Assembly (NCBI GenBank): GCA_911728435.2
Contig: OU452204.1
Span: 9,176,001-9,240,000 of the forward strand
From: Apoderus coryli
Taxonomy: Eukaryota; Arthropoda; Insecta; Coleoptera; Attelabidae
Direction of reading: 5' to 3'
DNA: 64,000 nucleotides
The position numbers and the translations under genes were made by a program. The notes below the pieces were generated by a model. It saw only the letters and a program-made list of their open reading frames with translations, made no database searches and was not told the origin of the DNA. Of this stretch, positions 30,634 through 42,170 are shown one piece after another (the stretch's first letter is position 1; every line of letters begins with the position of its first letter).

Positions 30634-33600
30634 TTATTTATTTCCAAAAGTTTCTTGCTTAAATGCTGGTGGTAATTGTTCCAGTAAATGAAGAGGATTT
30701 ACTTCCACAGCTACCATTTCATCTGAGGAGAGCGAGTCAAAATGCACCAAATGCTGTAAAAAGGAATAAAAAAGAAAGTTACAATACAAGATTTTGGATA
30801 ATGATGGTGGATCGTGGTAAAAAAAATTGGCTAGAAATTGAAGTGAAAGTAAGTGCACCAAGTGCGGCGGTGTAGCTTTGAAAAAACTTCGGATACTTAC
30901 TCTATATTTTTTTACACTGTATATTCTACCCGCATCTTTTGTGTACGAATTATGTTCATTATTTGTCTCATCCGTACCAGATATTTTTCTTTGCTTTGCT
31001 TCTTTTACAGGTGATTTAATCTAGAACAATAAAACAAATATTCTACTTCAACACAACAGTAACAAAAAAAATCAGTTGTGTCACCCTAAAACTTTCCCGA
31101 CCAGTTATAATATATTCAAAAAATCGGTTGTGTCGCCCGAAAACTTTCCCCACATGATATAGTATAATCAAAAATATATGACTATTACTATTATTAATTG
31201 TTTCTATCAATCTTAATAAAGGAAATTTGTTATTAAAATTAACAAGTATTTTCCTTTACATACAATCTTCACAATAAAACGTAAAATTTTTATATAAAAA
31301 AATCAAAAATATCTTATCTATCTATCTATCAATAAATGACTTGAACTGATGATGACCTTTGCTAAAGTCGAAACAAATATTTTAACATAAATATAAGTAT
31401 GGAAATTTTGTGGAATTGACAGAAGTTTACTCATTACTATGTATTTCATCCTGTATAGCTACACGCCACATGCCGGAGATATAGTATATATGAAAGTGGG
31501 CGGGTGGGATTTTGCGGTATGTGTGGAAAACTTTTAGTAAGCGAGGGATCATCATTTCATTCCGGACAGTCGTAGATTAATCATTGAGGTTCGGTGCCTA
31601 TGCCGCCCCATTTAAAAGCCTCCCTCATACTATTATATATCTATTCAATTATGTCCAACATGGTGATGAAAGATTAATTCTTCAGGTATCCATTATACAT
31701 ACAAATGGACATGATGCATTTAATTATTGTTTCACTAAAATGCTGTATGTATGTGTGGGGATTAGTTCAGGAATCATACAGGGTGGGAACTTTAGTACAA
31801 AAAACTTTATACGGCTGCTGATGTTTGTAATAAAATGATAAAAATATCTTAAACTATGTCTGAAATTAAAATAAGTTAGATAAGATGTTCTCTTATTTAA
31901 AATAATAAATAAACAAATTCCAAAAAATATTTCCAAAATACTATAATTCCTTATAGAAATAGATAGCGTCTGTTTCGCACATTACGCAACAAGGACTATT
32001 TTTTTTTCTTCGCTTCGGCATAATACGTTTAAAGTTAAGATACAAAATATTAATGCTAGACTACTGAAACGGTACTTTTCCTAAGATACAAAATACAGTC
32101 TTTCTATTGTGACTTTACACATCTGCTGAATCATTCTGTACTGTCTGTACAGTACAGATATATCCACTAACATGTGACCAGCTGGCTTATTTTTTGGGGA
32201 CACCCAGAAAGATGTTTAACCTTTATTCTTTGCAAGTACCAATAAATCTTCTATACACGTTTTCCTAAATCATTTAAAATTAAATTTATGTTTAGTTATT
32301 TACTAAATGCTAAGTAATCTTAACATTTAGTAAATAATTCAGAGGCGGGATAAGGTGATGATTAATAGTCCTTTGACTTGAGTGGTTGTGGCAACATTTT
32401 AGAATCAGTAAAATACAGGCGAGACGGTTGAAAACTGACTGTTACTGCATAAAATTCCATAGAGACGTGACAATGATAAATACAAAGCCCTTTATCATGG
32501 TTGTGGCTCTCACATAGTCTGGCATAATATTGTTTTGCACGTAATTATCAGGGAGGTCCATGAAATATTTATATTGTACCATATAATTTCATAATTTATT
32601 TGGGGAGATCGAAAATGTTTGGAAGTTAGTGAACAATTTATATATTAAAAGTGTTTTCGAAAATAATAGTAAAATAAATTTTTGTTTGATGCCTCTAGAT
32701 AGATTTAGTGGAAAAAAGAGATGAATTAAAATTTTTTTTATAAGATCAGCATCAAAATATGATCAAGATGCAATATCCTGCCACTCATAAAAAGAGCTAC
32801 GCCCAAGAGGGCGCGATCATCTTTTTCTTCCTAGGCCCGATCATGATTCGTACAAGAAGTCGCCGCATTACTCGGGGATTTGTTACTTTAACATCCTACC
32901 ATTAGGGAGGTTGTGACCGAGAGAATTTTTAAAAATAGAATAAAAGATTATACGCTACAGGAGTTTGCTGAATCCTGTGCCATTACTAATCTAATAGTAT
33001 AAGCTGTAAATTGTGTTGTTTTTGCGTTATTTTAAATGTTAAATGTGACAGTTTGTATTTACAATGGCTGAAAAAATTATTAGTATAATTAAAATTGTTA
33101 CTTAAAAAGTTAAGTTGAGATTAAATTCTACAAACATTTTCTTTGTTCGGTTTTTTTTATCCAAGAGTATGTGCGATGCAAGTTTAATAATCTAAGTATT
33201 TCCGTTCTGGTTTTTTTGTACTATATTCATAGATAATATGATATTCACAACCGAGTAAAACTTTGCACGAGTTAACCCATCATCAACTTATGATTAATGG
33301 CTTTTCCTGTCTAGCTTGCTATATTATACGAAGCATTTATACAGGACGTAACATACATAATAGAGCGTTTTAAGATATAATAATAATCTGCTAAAATCCT
33401 GCAGCATGTTAAAACTATAAAAATATTGAATTAAATAAAGTATTTGTATGGAAAATTTCACATTATGAACTGTCAAAAATTCCCAACTAAAATTAAATTG
33501 GGTGGCACATTGTGTTCTGAAGCTTCTGTACTTCAGGGTGTTCCGCAGGGATCTATATTAGGTTAAAGAAGTAATCCATTGGATGCAGTGGAGTGTAATA

Positions 33601-36600
33601 CAATTACAATAAAAATAAATACATCGTCTCCACTAATAAATTTGTATTTAAGATTCGTTTTTTCTAAAAGGGGACATGTATCGGAGTCCCGCTCCATCAT
33701 CAGCCTAAAAGGCAACAACATAAATTCTTGAACATAATTAACTACGGTCTTACAAAAGAGAAATAGTAACCAATCAATATACAAATCTTAACTTTAAATC
33801 TTAAATTTTAAAAACAAACATACGGGCAAGGCCCCTGATACACTAAGTTGGAATTTAAAAATGAAGGAAGACGGAGCATACATTTAGGTGGTATATCTAT
33901 TAAATAAAAACAAAAAGTAAGTGATACTACTAATAAAATATAAATGACAAACATAAAGAAATGGGAAACACTAAACACTATTGTCTATTCATAAGTAGTA
34001 TCACTTCCTCGTTTTTGTTTTTATTTATATAGATATACCACCTAAATTGTTGTTGAAAATTATTGCTAATGATATATTGTTGTCATGATATTTCGTTTTC
34101 TTTTTGGTTTTCTTTTAATATATATTTTTTTTCTTTGTGAGAACTCAAATATGTTTATTTAGATAGCGTAGTGTAAGTACCTATTGTATTTAATTCGTGT
34201 ATATATGCTCGGTTAAGCAAACAGCCTTTGCTGATCTTCGCCGAGTTGAAAATAAAGTCCGTTTATTATTATTATTATTAAATGTATTCTCTGTCTTCCT
34301 TAATTTTTAAATTCCAACTTAGTAATAAGAGCACACATCTAGAAAAAGAGTTTCTAGATCTGTGAATAAGAGCATGCGGTCAGCAAGAGTTGCAAACAAC
34401 ATTTGTTCAAGAATATCATGAGGAAATCCTCGTAAATTAGCTCCCTTCAGATTTATACCATAGATATTTGACCATCCTGCGCTGTAACCTTTCCAAATCA
34501 TCCATGTGTGTCACATATTTCGGAGACGAGAATGACATACACACACGCACACACACACTTGTCAATGTTTAAAGAAAGATTATTTTGAGAACACCAAGTG
34601 GAGTTTCTCGAAATCTCTTTGAAGTTTAACACAGCAAAATTATCTACAATTTGTTTTAATATTGTTATTTTCATTTCTCATTTAGAACCCTGATGATGGT
34701 TTTATACTAAACCGAAGCGTTGGTAACGAGCTAAATTAGTTTTTGTTGCTTGTTCAACTCAATCCCAACAAACCGTTCCGATTAAATTATCTACAAAACG
34801 GACCCCTGAGGAACACCAGATGATACATTTACATTAAAAGATTTCAAAGTTTTATAATGAACAAATTGAGACCTATTCGATAGATATGGGTGAAAAAAAA
34901 TCATCAAAGGCTTAGTTAAACAAGTATTCGAAAGTTTATCTAATATAATACCGTGGTCAATCTGTTCGAATGCTTTCGAGAAGTCGGTATAAGAAACATC
35001 CGTTTGACTACACTCATGCATGCTTATCTTGTATAATATTGGGTCCATTTCCACAATATTAAAATTAGAATTACTAAGGGTGACATGTCTTTTTGCTTTG
35101 CAACCTCTATATTATTATTATTATTAGTTTCATCTACTCCTTTTGATTAATATCCTAGTTTTTCAACTACTGTTGAATAGTAAATAGCAGCCATTAACAA
35201 AACAGCGTGAGTTATATTTTAAAAACTCACGCAAGTGAGTTATGACACTTATCTCTTTCTTTCATGTAGTTTCAAGAGTTTTTTTGTTAATGTCGTAGGT
35301 AAAGTATAGTATTCAACTTGCTGTAATAGTAATAACTCACTTAATGATACACGGTACTCGCCTGCGGCTCGTACACTAAATCTGCGTGAGTTATTACTTA
35401 CATTACCACTGGTTGAATCATATACTATTACTCTTTGACATAGAGTCTACAAACTAGAAATATAAAATCCCTGTGACGAGCCTAAATTATGACGTAAATT
35501 ACTTACCGAGTCTTTGTTGATAACATACAGATTACCATCGTCGTTGATTAAAATTAAATTAGTAAATCGTTCATCAAACGTAATTCTATTGATTGGATAC
35601 GTTTTGGCTGCTAGTTGTGATTTGCTATCGAATCTTTTCGAAAATTTCGTAAATTGTTTACCTTTTATGTCATACTCTACAATCTGTAAATTAGTAATAC
35701 AAAAATTTTAGAACTAAAACATAGGGCAAGTTAAGAACAAATAGGACAGGTATTAATTTATTTTCTTTCTAAGTGTAAATACCAAACAGCAGAACCACAG
35801 CTAACATACAAACATATGTGTATGTTAGCTATGGCAAAACTTTATAAAAGGAATTTGTATCCGTAAATATAATAAAGTAAAAATAATTTTGTGTCGTAGC
35901 ATAGCGGACAAATTTTGTGGTTTTACCTAGACAATGGATTTTGTTTAATTTAGCAGTGCCTCAGTCTAAGTCAGTAGAAGCAGACCGAGGCATGACTCCA
36001 CAGATACTGACGAATTAGTTTCGCTCTTATTATGAGCTCCTCGGAGTAGTATAGTCGAGCCCATCTACAATATCGGCCTGTTTTTAAGTACAGCGACTTG
36101 TACACTTGCAGATATATGTAAACCATTACGTCTATGTAGCAGTCAGTATCTGTCGACTCATGGATCGGTCTGGTTCTACTGAATTAGACTGAGGCGCTTC
36201 TAAATTAAACAACACCCCCAAATTTATTTTTACTTTCACTCAATATCTACAATGATTAGAATAAATACAATTAGTAAAAATACTTACTTTGTGGTCTGAG
36301 TAGGCCACAACTAAGTGTGATAGTCTCGGATGACAGGCCATTGCCGTTGGCGGACAGGTGTATTTTGGTAATTTACAATATATTTTCCAACTGTTTAGAC
36401 CTGTTTTATAGGTCCATATTACTATATTACTTTGAACATCTGAGGTTATAACGAATTTACCACATGATGATATAACTAGATGTAACAGTGTGTCTGTGAG
36501 ATCTATAACAACGCAACGAAAATCAACAAAGTTAATTTTTATTTTATTAATATCAGGAGGACATTTTTTGTTAATTTAGGTACACCGGAACATGTCACAA

Positions 36601-39600
36601 TACTATAATTACAATTTTTCATGACATTTAATGACAATTCACGACTACCTAATAATTTTTATAGAAACTTATTTTAATTCAAGAAACCTTGAAGTTTAAA
36701 TATAGGAACATGACATAACAGTAAATTTTAGTGTATCTCTGGATATTTGATAATATACAGGGTGTTCCATTTGAGAAAATTGACTTATGAAAAGATAAAA
36801 AAAAAATGTTCACCTTAACTATAATGACAACAGAGATTTCTAGAAATCGACCTACAAGATATCCGAGTAGAAGTAGCAGCTATTTTAAGAATATTTCCCG
36901 TAATTATATTGATAAAATATAAAATAATTAAATATTGCAAATATGTCCCAAAAATGGTAATCTGACCCAGACATGTTTTGTTCTATCTCCAGAAATCTTG
37001 TCGTAAGCGCTAATTTAAATAATTGACCACAGGTTTGCGAGAAAACCTATCTCTCTGAGAAGCCACCATTTAGTTATGTCCTCAAATATCGTAAGGTAGA
37101 AACTAAGTCAAAACTACTATTATTAATTTCATAACTATAGGACGATCTACTATATGCAAGTTCCATTAAAATAAAGTTTTTTTTAATGAGTGTTGCTTTA
37201 CTTATTGAGCACAGTTTCAATTAAATGGTTGCCACAATAAACCATCCTTTTAATCCAAGACCAATTTGAAATCGCACTATAACCGTAACACGAAAGAGCG
37301 AAGTGCGGATAGGGTTCAACCGATGTGTTTGATGAGTTGGGGTTCACAAACTTACTTACATTTTAAGCAACAGCAGCAATTTTTTATACTTGTGCAGAGG
37401 AAAAGAATGCAGATACCAAAACAACATGGAAGTGTCATTCACTTTTTTCATGAATTTGAGTACACCAGTCGCTGGCAACCAACAATTTGTACCATTTAAG
37501 TTTTATTATTATTTATTTAAGTTTTGACACTAAATATGTTAATATGATGTTTATATGTGTGCTTGTTTTTTGTTGTACTACTTATTAGTATAAGAGACGA
37601 ATTTTTATATATGTTTTGTGTTTTTAGCCTGAAGAAGCCAGTAAATATATGGCGAAACGTCGCTTGATTGAATAAAAGCTATTAGCATTTTTCAAAGTCC
37701 TTATTCCCTAAGAATACACCACTATTTTACACATAGTAAAGCTCAAAATTACCGAATTGTATTGTTACGAATGTCATTTTCAACGTTAGATTTAGATACC
37801 ATAATTAATATCATATATTTTGTATTATTTGCTTATATCAATACTTATTTATTTTTTTTGTCTACTACGTGTGATTCATGTATCAGTTAAACTTATATTA
37901 TGTTTCTTTTTATTTAATTTTGAAACTATGATTCATATACCTATATTTTAACTAACAAAATAATTCCGTATCGAGCAGTTAGTCAGACACGCCAACCGTT
38001 AGGGCGAAAACATAATTTTGTAATTTGTACTAGAAATAGTTTTTGAAAATAAATATGGGTTTGATTGTTATTTGGGTTTAGTAGTCTTTTTTTCTAAAAC
38101 CCATCTAAACAGTATATTAGTAGCTAATAAAAATTCCTCCAAAGCTTAAAACACATAATATATATAAACGATTAAAACTTCATTGTTCTGAAATTTTTAA
38201 ACATAAAAAGTTTGTGACCGAACTGATCCGAAAAAATATCAATGCTTGCTTAAAATAATAATACCTAGTTATTAGATAGTAAAATAATAATCACGCTTAT
38301 TCTCATCGTTATAGTTATTATGAAAATTAACTTTTTTTCGGTTAAACCCCCCTTTATTTAATGCCTTATAAGACCACCAAAATCTTAAGAGCGAATACTG
38401 AAGTTTTGATTTTTTTTTACGTTTATTTATCAAGAAATGTTTCTAATTGCCTTACCATTGTTTGTCTGAATTACACTACTTAAAGATGTCTGATCATATT
38501 TCAAATCATATATTTCTAAATCGCCTGTTACCCTTGCTAAAATTAATTGTTGATTGTCAGGTAAAAAGGCTGCATGGGAGCATTGTGCTTTATTATTGTT
38601 TAGACCATCTACTTTAGTTAAACTTGGTGTTTCGTTTTCCTAAAATTAATCAAATATTCCATTCATAAACGTTTATTAACCGAAGAATATTACTTACAAA
38701 ATGTGTTTGGTACAAAGATGATCCACCTGAAGTACCCAGAAAAATCCATTTCCCATTATCAGACACTGCACAACACATAACGCTTTCACCCTGCTCCTCA
38801 CCCGACCAATTTTTTACAATTTTATTTAATACCAACAGTTTTTTGGGTTCTTTCTCAATATCAACAGCACCTCTGTAATCATTTTCAACTTTCTTACATT
38901 GTGCCATAGACCATAGTTCAATATGATTTGAATGCCGCACAGTGATATAACGAGCTGATCGAGATATGTATGCCACGGGCTGTTGAAGTATTGGTGGTAG
39001 TTTTATTAAAGTTTTCGGATGGTAACTGCAGACTAAATAGCCATCGAGACCTGCGGAAAAGAGTTTTTCACCGTTGATGAACATTGTGCGCACATCATTA
39101 TCGTGGATTTTGCGTTGAATTGATTTTATCCATTTCTTAGAGCCACCTAATGAAAAAATGCTTATATTAATAGTTAGTACGAGTTGCCTAATTTCAATTA
39201 ATAGGTTCTGCCTACATTGCCACCAGGATAAATGGTCAAATATTTAGTTAAATTTGTCATTGTAATCTAACAATAAGCACAATAACAAAATAAATTTATA
39301 TCTACTTAAGTATATATTTTAGCGCATATTATTTCAAATTTATCTCTAACACTATGGCCTAGAGACGATACGTACGGTGCGTAAAACGTACAGAAAATGT
39401 TGCTGGTAAATAAATATCTGCGTTTGTCACGATTATGCATTGCCGCATCGCACGCAGTATTTTAAAAATCAAATTGTTTAATTCTTCTCGCAGTTATCGT
39501 TAATCTCGCATGATGGAACTACTGATTGTGGAGATTTAAAAACTGAATGTTTTGTGGAAAAAGCAGAATTCGCCGAAAAGTATTTTTGTCTACTCGCAAC

Positions 39601-40936
39601 GGTGGATCTTTAATCGGTCTCTGTAAATTTTATGTTTGCGTTGCCACGTTCTTTGTGGTTGTCTTAAATTTTCTATTTTTACCAAATCATTATCCATTAG
39701 CAATATTGTACGTGTTGTTTCTATGGGAACCATGGTCCACAAATAGAAAGATTGATAACTTGTTGCGAACGCTTCGCAATACTGAAATGTTTATCGTATT
39801 TACTTTGGCATCAATCGCAATTGCCACATCCATTTTGCAAGGCGTGCCATTCCTGCAACGCACGCACCGTAAATATTATCGTCTTTACCTAGGACATAGC
39901 GTAAGAAGGTGGGTTCATAACAGATTTCTAATATTATTAAAGGTATTCAAGGTAGGTATCAAAATTGAATGTACCTAAGTACTACTTAGTTATAGTTATT
40001 AGAATAAAAACACCAACTTACCTTTACCGGTAATTCGGACATAGTTTGTAATCGTAGGATCGACACCGGCACAAAATAACGTGTCCTGCTTTTCATTGAT
40101 ACAAATAGCTAAAATATCAGCTTTATGTGATTGATGTGATACCATTTGAGCTCCATTATGACCGTCCCACAAAGTCAATACTCCACGAGAATCGCCACTA
40201 AATATAGTGAAATCGTCAGTGACACACAGACTCCATACAATTGTCTCTTTACGAGTTTCAGCGCGAGATAATGTCATTTTATGAACAGCATGACCCGTGG
40301 ATACTTTCCAAATTCTTATTGTATCTATGCTGCCAGACACTATGAACTCACCTAAAGAATCATGGGTGTTTTTATATATATGTAACTATGTAAATTGAAT
40401 TTAAACCTACCGGTTGCATTAAATTTCAAGCAAATGATACGGCCCTCCTGTTTGTCAAAAAACCGATTAAACACTATATCGTCGTCATTGATGTTAAATG
40501 TATTCAAATAACCATTTTCTGTACCGATAGCAATTAAATGGTTTTTCCTATCAATATCCAAACAAAAAGCTGCTTCGCCAATAATGGAGGAACGGGATTT
40601 GATACATAATTGTCTCAAATTATATTCAATTAACAAACCATGCAATCCAACACTAAATAGTCGACCACAATACCATGCTAGACCTTCTACACTGAAGTTA
40701 TCAACCGTTGGAGTTATTGTGCGTTCAATGAAATGTGCATTGCAAATATTCCATATTTCTACTGAAGCATCAGACCTAGGAAATTAATAATAATAATGAT
40801 AACGCGATTGTATGCAAACTTAGTAAACTTACCTGGATATAGCCAGTTGATTCGTGTCTGGCTCTAAAGCCATACAATAAATTGCACGTAATTCGGGTCG
40901 ATAAAACCGTATATTATGTATTTTCAAATGCGACAT
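30634..40936 (-). CDS. UTP4: UTP4 (cirhin), small-subunit processome WD protein
   Basis: Nine minus-strand exons: 40936-40833, 40775-40411, 40351-40022, 39146-38698, 38639-38456, 36502-36288, 35683-35507, 31020-30901 and 30753-30634. All have GT-AG borders and compatible phases, totalling 2064 nt and 687 residues, very close to the human protein. UTP4 is a nucleolar t-UTP/UTP-A subunit needed for pre-18S rRNA processing. Diagnostic segments are the N-terminus MSHLKIHNIRFYRPELRAIY, WD repeats with VSGSIDTIRIWKVSTGHAVH and IFSGDSRGVLTLWDGHNG, and the C-terminus HFDSLSSDEMVAVEV...QLPPAF. Intron 7 (4.5 kb) and intron 5 (2 kb) are full of repeats. The start codon is head to head with HIRA, 1.2 kb away. 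No frame damage is visible. Confidence 0.95.
31346..31374 (+). ncRNA. Hammerhead-like motif
   Basis: CTGATGA, a GAC-TTT/AAA-GTC stem with one bulged C, then GAAAC. In UTP4 intron 7. Confidence 0.4.
32288..32332. repeat. Small hairpin
   Basis: Inverted ATTTACTAAATG / CATTTAGTAAAT around a short AT-rich loop in UTP4 intron 7. Confidence 0.4.
33480..33563 (+). pseudogene. LINE RT fragment
   Basis: Plus-strand frame LGGTLCSEASVLQGVPQGSI ending in LG then a stop. The GVPQGSILG motif is reverse transcriptase motif 4-5. It is only a short remnant. Confidence 0.5.
33678..33703 (-). ncRNA. Hammerhead-like motif
   Basis: Minus strand CTGATGA, stem GGAG/CTCC, then GATAC (GAAAC with one change) and ATGTCC. 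Downstream sequence includes a GTGGAG...GACG block shared with the copies at 46709 and 52131, which supports membership of one element family. Confidence 0.45.
33842..34322. mobile_element. Foldback element with nested LINE tail
   Basis: The left arm (33842-33931, CTAAGTTGGAATTTAAAAAT onward) pairs with a right arm split into 33993-34047 and 34279-34322. Removing 34048-34278 restores a continuous inverted repeat of about 90 bp. The internal sequence is short and non-coding. Confidence 0.65.
34048..34278 (+). mobile_element. LINE 3' tail insertion with TSD
   Basis: About 230 bp ending AATAAAGTCCG then (TTA)n, like the LINE tails at 5191 and 54829. It is flanked by TAAAT on both sides (34043-34047 and 34279-34283) and interrupts the arm of a foldback element. 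It is a 5'-truncated insertion with no coding part left. Confidence 0.65.
34490..35060 (-). pseudogene. LINE reverse transcriptase fragment
   Basis: Minus strand: SQTDVSYTDFSKAFEQIDHG at about 34935-35000, SSGVPQGSVL at 34791-34830, then, after a deletion and a 134-bp insertion, VDNFAVLNFKEISRNSTWC and SQNNLSLNIDK (about 34545-34650). This is the RT palm to thumb region of a CR1/jockey-like element, with the motif around YADD largely removed. A short CA-rich run (34541-34557) follows. Confidence 0.7.
34650..34783 (+). mobile_element. Short insertion bearing a hammerhead-like motif, 13-bp TSD
   Basis: Flanked by AAATTATCTACAA at 34637-34649 and again at 34784-34796. The 134-bp insert interrupts LINE coding sequence and contains CTGATGA, stem GGTTT/AAACC and GAAGC (34690-34718). 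A 13-bp duplication indicates retroposition. It is probably a truncated Penelope-like element or a derived SINE. Confidence 0.7.
35868..36200 (-). repeat. Dispersed repeat with inverted ends
   Basis: Inverted copy of the second half of the 5456-6014 repeat, sharing GGCCGATATTGTAGATGGGC and GCTCATAATAAGAGCGAAAC. Here two arms of about 55-60 bp (35952-36012 and 36141-36200) with CCTCAGTCTAAGTCAGTAGA-type sequence are inverted copies. In UTP4 intron 6. Confidence 0.55.
36757..37628. other. UTP4 intron 5 repeat-like DNA
   Basis: Begins with TACAGGGTGTTCCATTTGAG, a mariner-type terminus, without a partner end before the hammerhead-like motif at 37629. No coding match was recognised in the short frame at 37266-37499. 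Confidence 0.35.
37629..37658 (+). ncRNA. Hammerhead-like motif
   Basis: CTGAAGA, stem GCCA/TGGC, then GAAAC followed by GTCGC. UTP4 intron 5. Confidence 0.5.
39354..39900. mobile_element. TIR element in UTP4 intron 3
   Basis: Left end TATGGCCTAGAGACGATACG (from 39353) and right end ATTATCGTCTTTACCTAGGA are imperfect inverted copies that extend into GGTGCGT / ACGCACC. The 430-base open frame inside (39547-39978, plus strand) overruns the right end and has no recognisable domain, so I treat it as chance. Confidence 0.4.
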
Positions 40937-41075
40937 GTTTAAATATAATTAATAATTAGAATATTTCAAACTTAATAGCTCAGAAAATATATATTTTAAA
41001 AAATGTAAACACATTTAATATATAACCATATAACCTGTAAATTATTTAAGGTTAAGTGTAGTCAGAATTTATCAC

Positions 41076-41698
41076 TAGGGATACGAACGATACTTCGATA
41101 CTAGTACATATCGATACTTCGGTTCCGATACCAAGTACTTTTGGCATCGATACTTTTTGTTCGATACTTAAACGGTATCGATACTTACACGCCTTAAATC
41201 ATGGTATCGATACCAACATACCTAAACGCTTTAACACTGTCTTAAGAGTGGCGCCATAGAAGAAGAAGACATATGTAATAATTTTGGCCTAGATTTTAGA
41301 AATCTAGATAGAAAGAGTTAAAAGTTTAAACGTAAAACTGATAAATTAAATTATTAATTAAATATTATATATATATATAATATATATTAAATTAATGTTT
41401 AAATTAATTTTTTGCTCCAACTGCAACCTCCAAAATTAAAAATAATATTAACAACTGCAATGATAACATATATTTTATTTCTAATATTTTATTTGTAACA
41501 TTGTAAACCTAGTTCGACTTAAAAAAATCGCGTTAATTTTTATTTTTAAATATAGGTACTTTTTTTTATTAGTATCGAGTATCGATACTTTGAAGTATCG
41601 ATACTTGTCGTTCGATACCAAGTAGTGTATCGATACCGAAATGCGATACTTTACTTGGTATCGAGTATCGATACTTTTGAAGCAATACCGTATCCCTA
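41076..41698. mobile_element. hAT-like MITE packed with TATCGATA motifs
   Basis: Ends TAGGGATACG and CGGTATCCCTA-like inverted copies, flanked by a perfect 8-bp duplication TTTATCAC (41068-41075 and 41699-41706), the hallmark of hAT transposons. About seven TATCGATAC motifs are clustered in the two subterminal regions (about 41110-41215 and 41575-41675), with related GATACTTCGATAC variants. The AT-rich middle has no coding sequence. Confidence 0.8.
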
Positions 41699-41925
41699 TT
41701 TATCACAGGTTCATCTTCTTCAATGAGTGGTTGTATGTACTGTTGCTAACTACATTTCGATTCTGTTATGTTCCAGCGGTTTCAATTTTTGAAATTCAAT
41801 AAATGAATCAAGAATCAAGTAAATAACAAAAAAATAATATATATAAACCTGGATATCTTACATCTTATGTATGTATGTATGACTAAAAAACAAAGTGATT
41901 TAAATAATGAGCTATCGCCAATCAT

Positions 41926-41933
41926 TATCGATA
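41926..41933. promoter_or_regulatory. DRE-type TATCGATA site
   Basis: A perfect 8-base palindrome TATCGATA outside the transposon, 238 bp upstream of the HIRA start codon. In Drosophila this is the DREF-binding element of proliferation genes. Confidence 0.4.
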
Positions 41934-42170
41934 AACGCGTCTCTTTTGATTATCGAAAATATCAATGAGCTATTAGGGTTAATTTTTTTTTGTTTTGTTA
42001 TAATCTGGGGTTAGAATTTTGATTAGATTTTGCTTCCAAGTTATGAATGCTTGGTTTTTGTAAAAATTTTAAATATTACAATGTTAAATATATGTGCTGT
42101 AAAATGTTTATTATTAAATAGTGTAATATAATAGTATAAAAACAATAAAACTGTTGATGAAAGTGTAAAA

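Larger units (their letters stand above)
40937..42170. promoter_or_regulatory. Shared UTP4/HIRA promoter region
   Basis: The 1234 bp between the two divergent start codons must hold both promoters. Half of it is a transposon (41076-41698). A TATCGATA site lies at 41926-41933 on the HIRA side. Transcription starts cannot be located from sequence. Confidence 0.5.

Noticed and set aside
30385..31095. TACAGGGTGACAC and GTGTCACCCT as ends of one transposon
   Set aside because: The last two UTP4 exons lie between them, and homology does not extend inward beyond a dozen bases.
39547..39978. 143-codon open frame with hydrophobic stretches
   Set aside because: It lies in a UTP4 intron across the end of a TIR element, has no recognisable domain, and overruns the repeat boundary; most likely chance.
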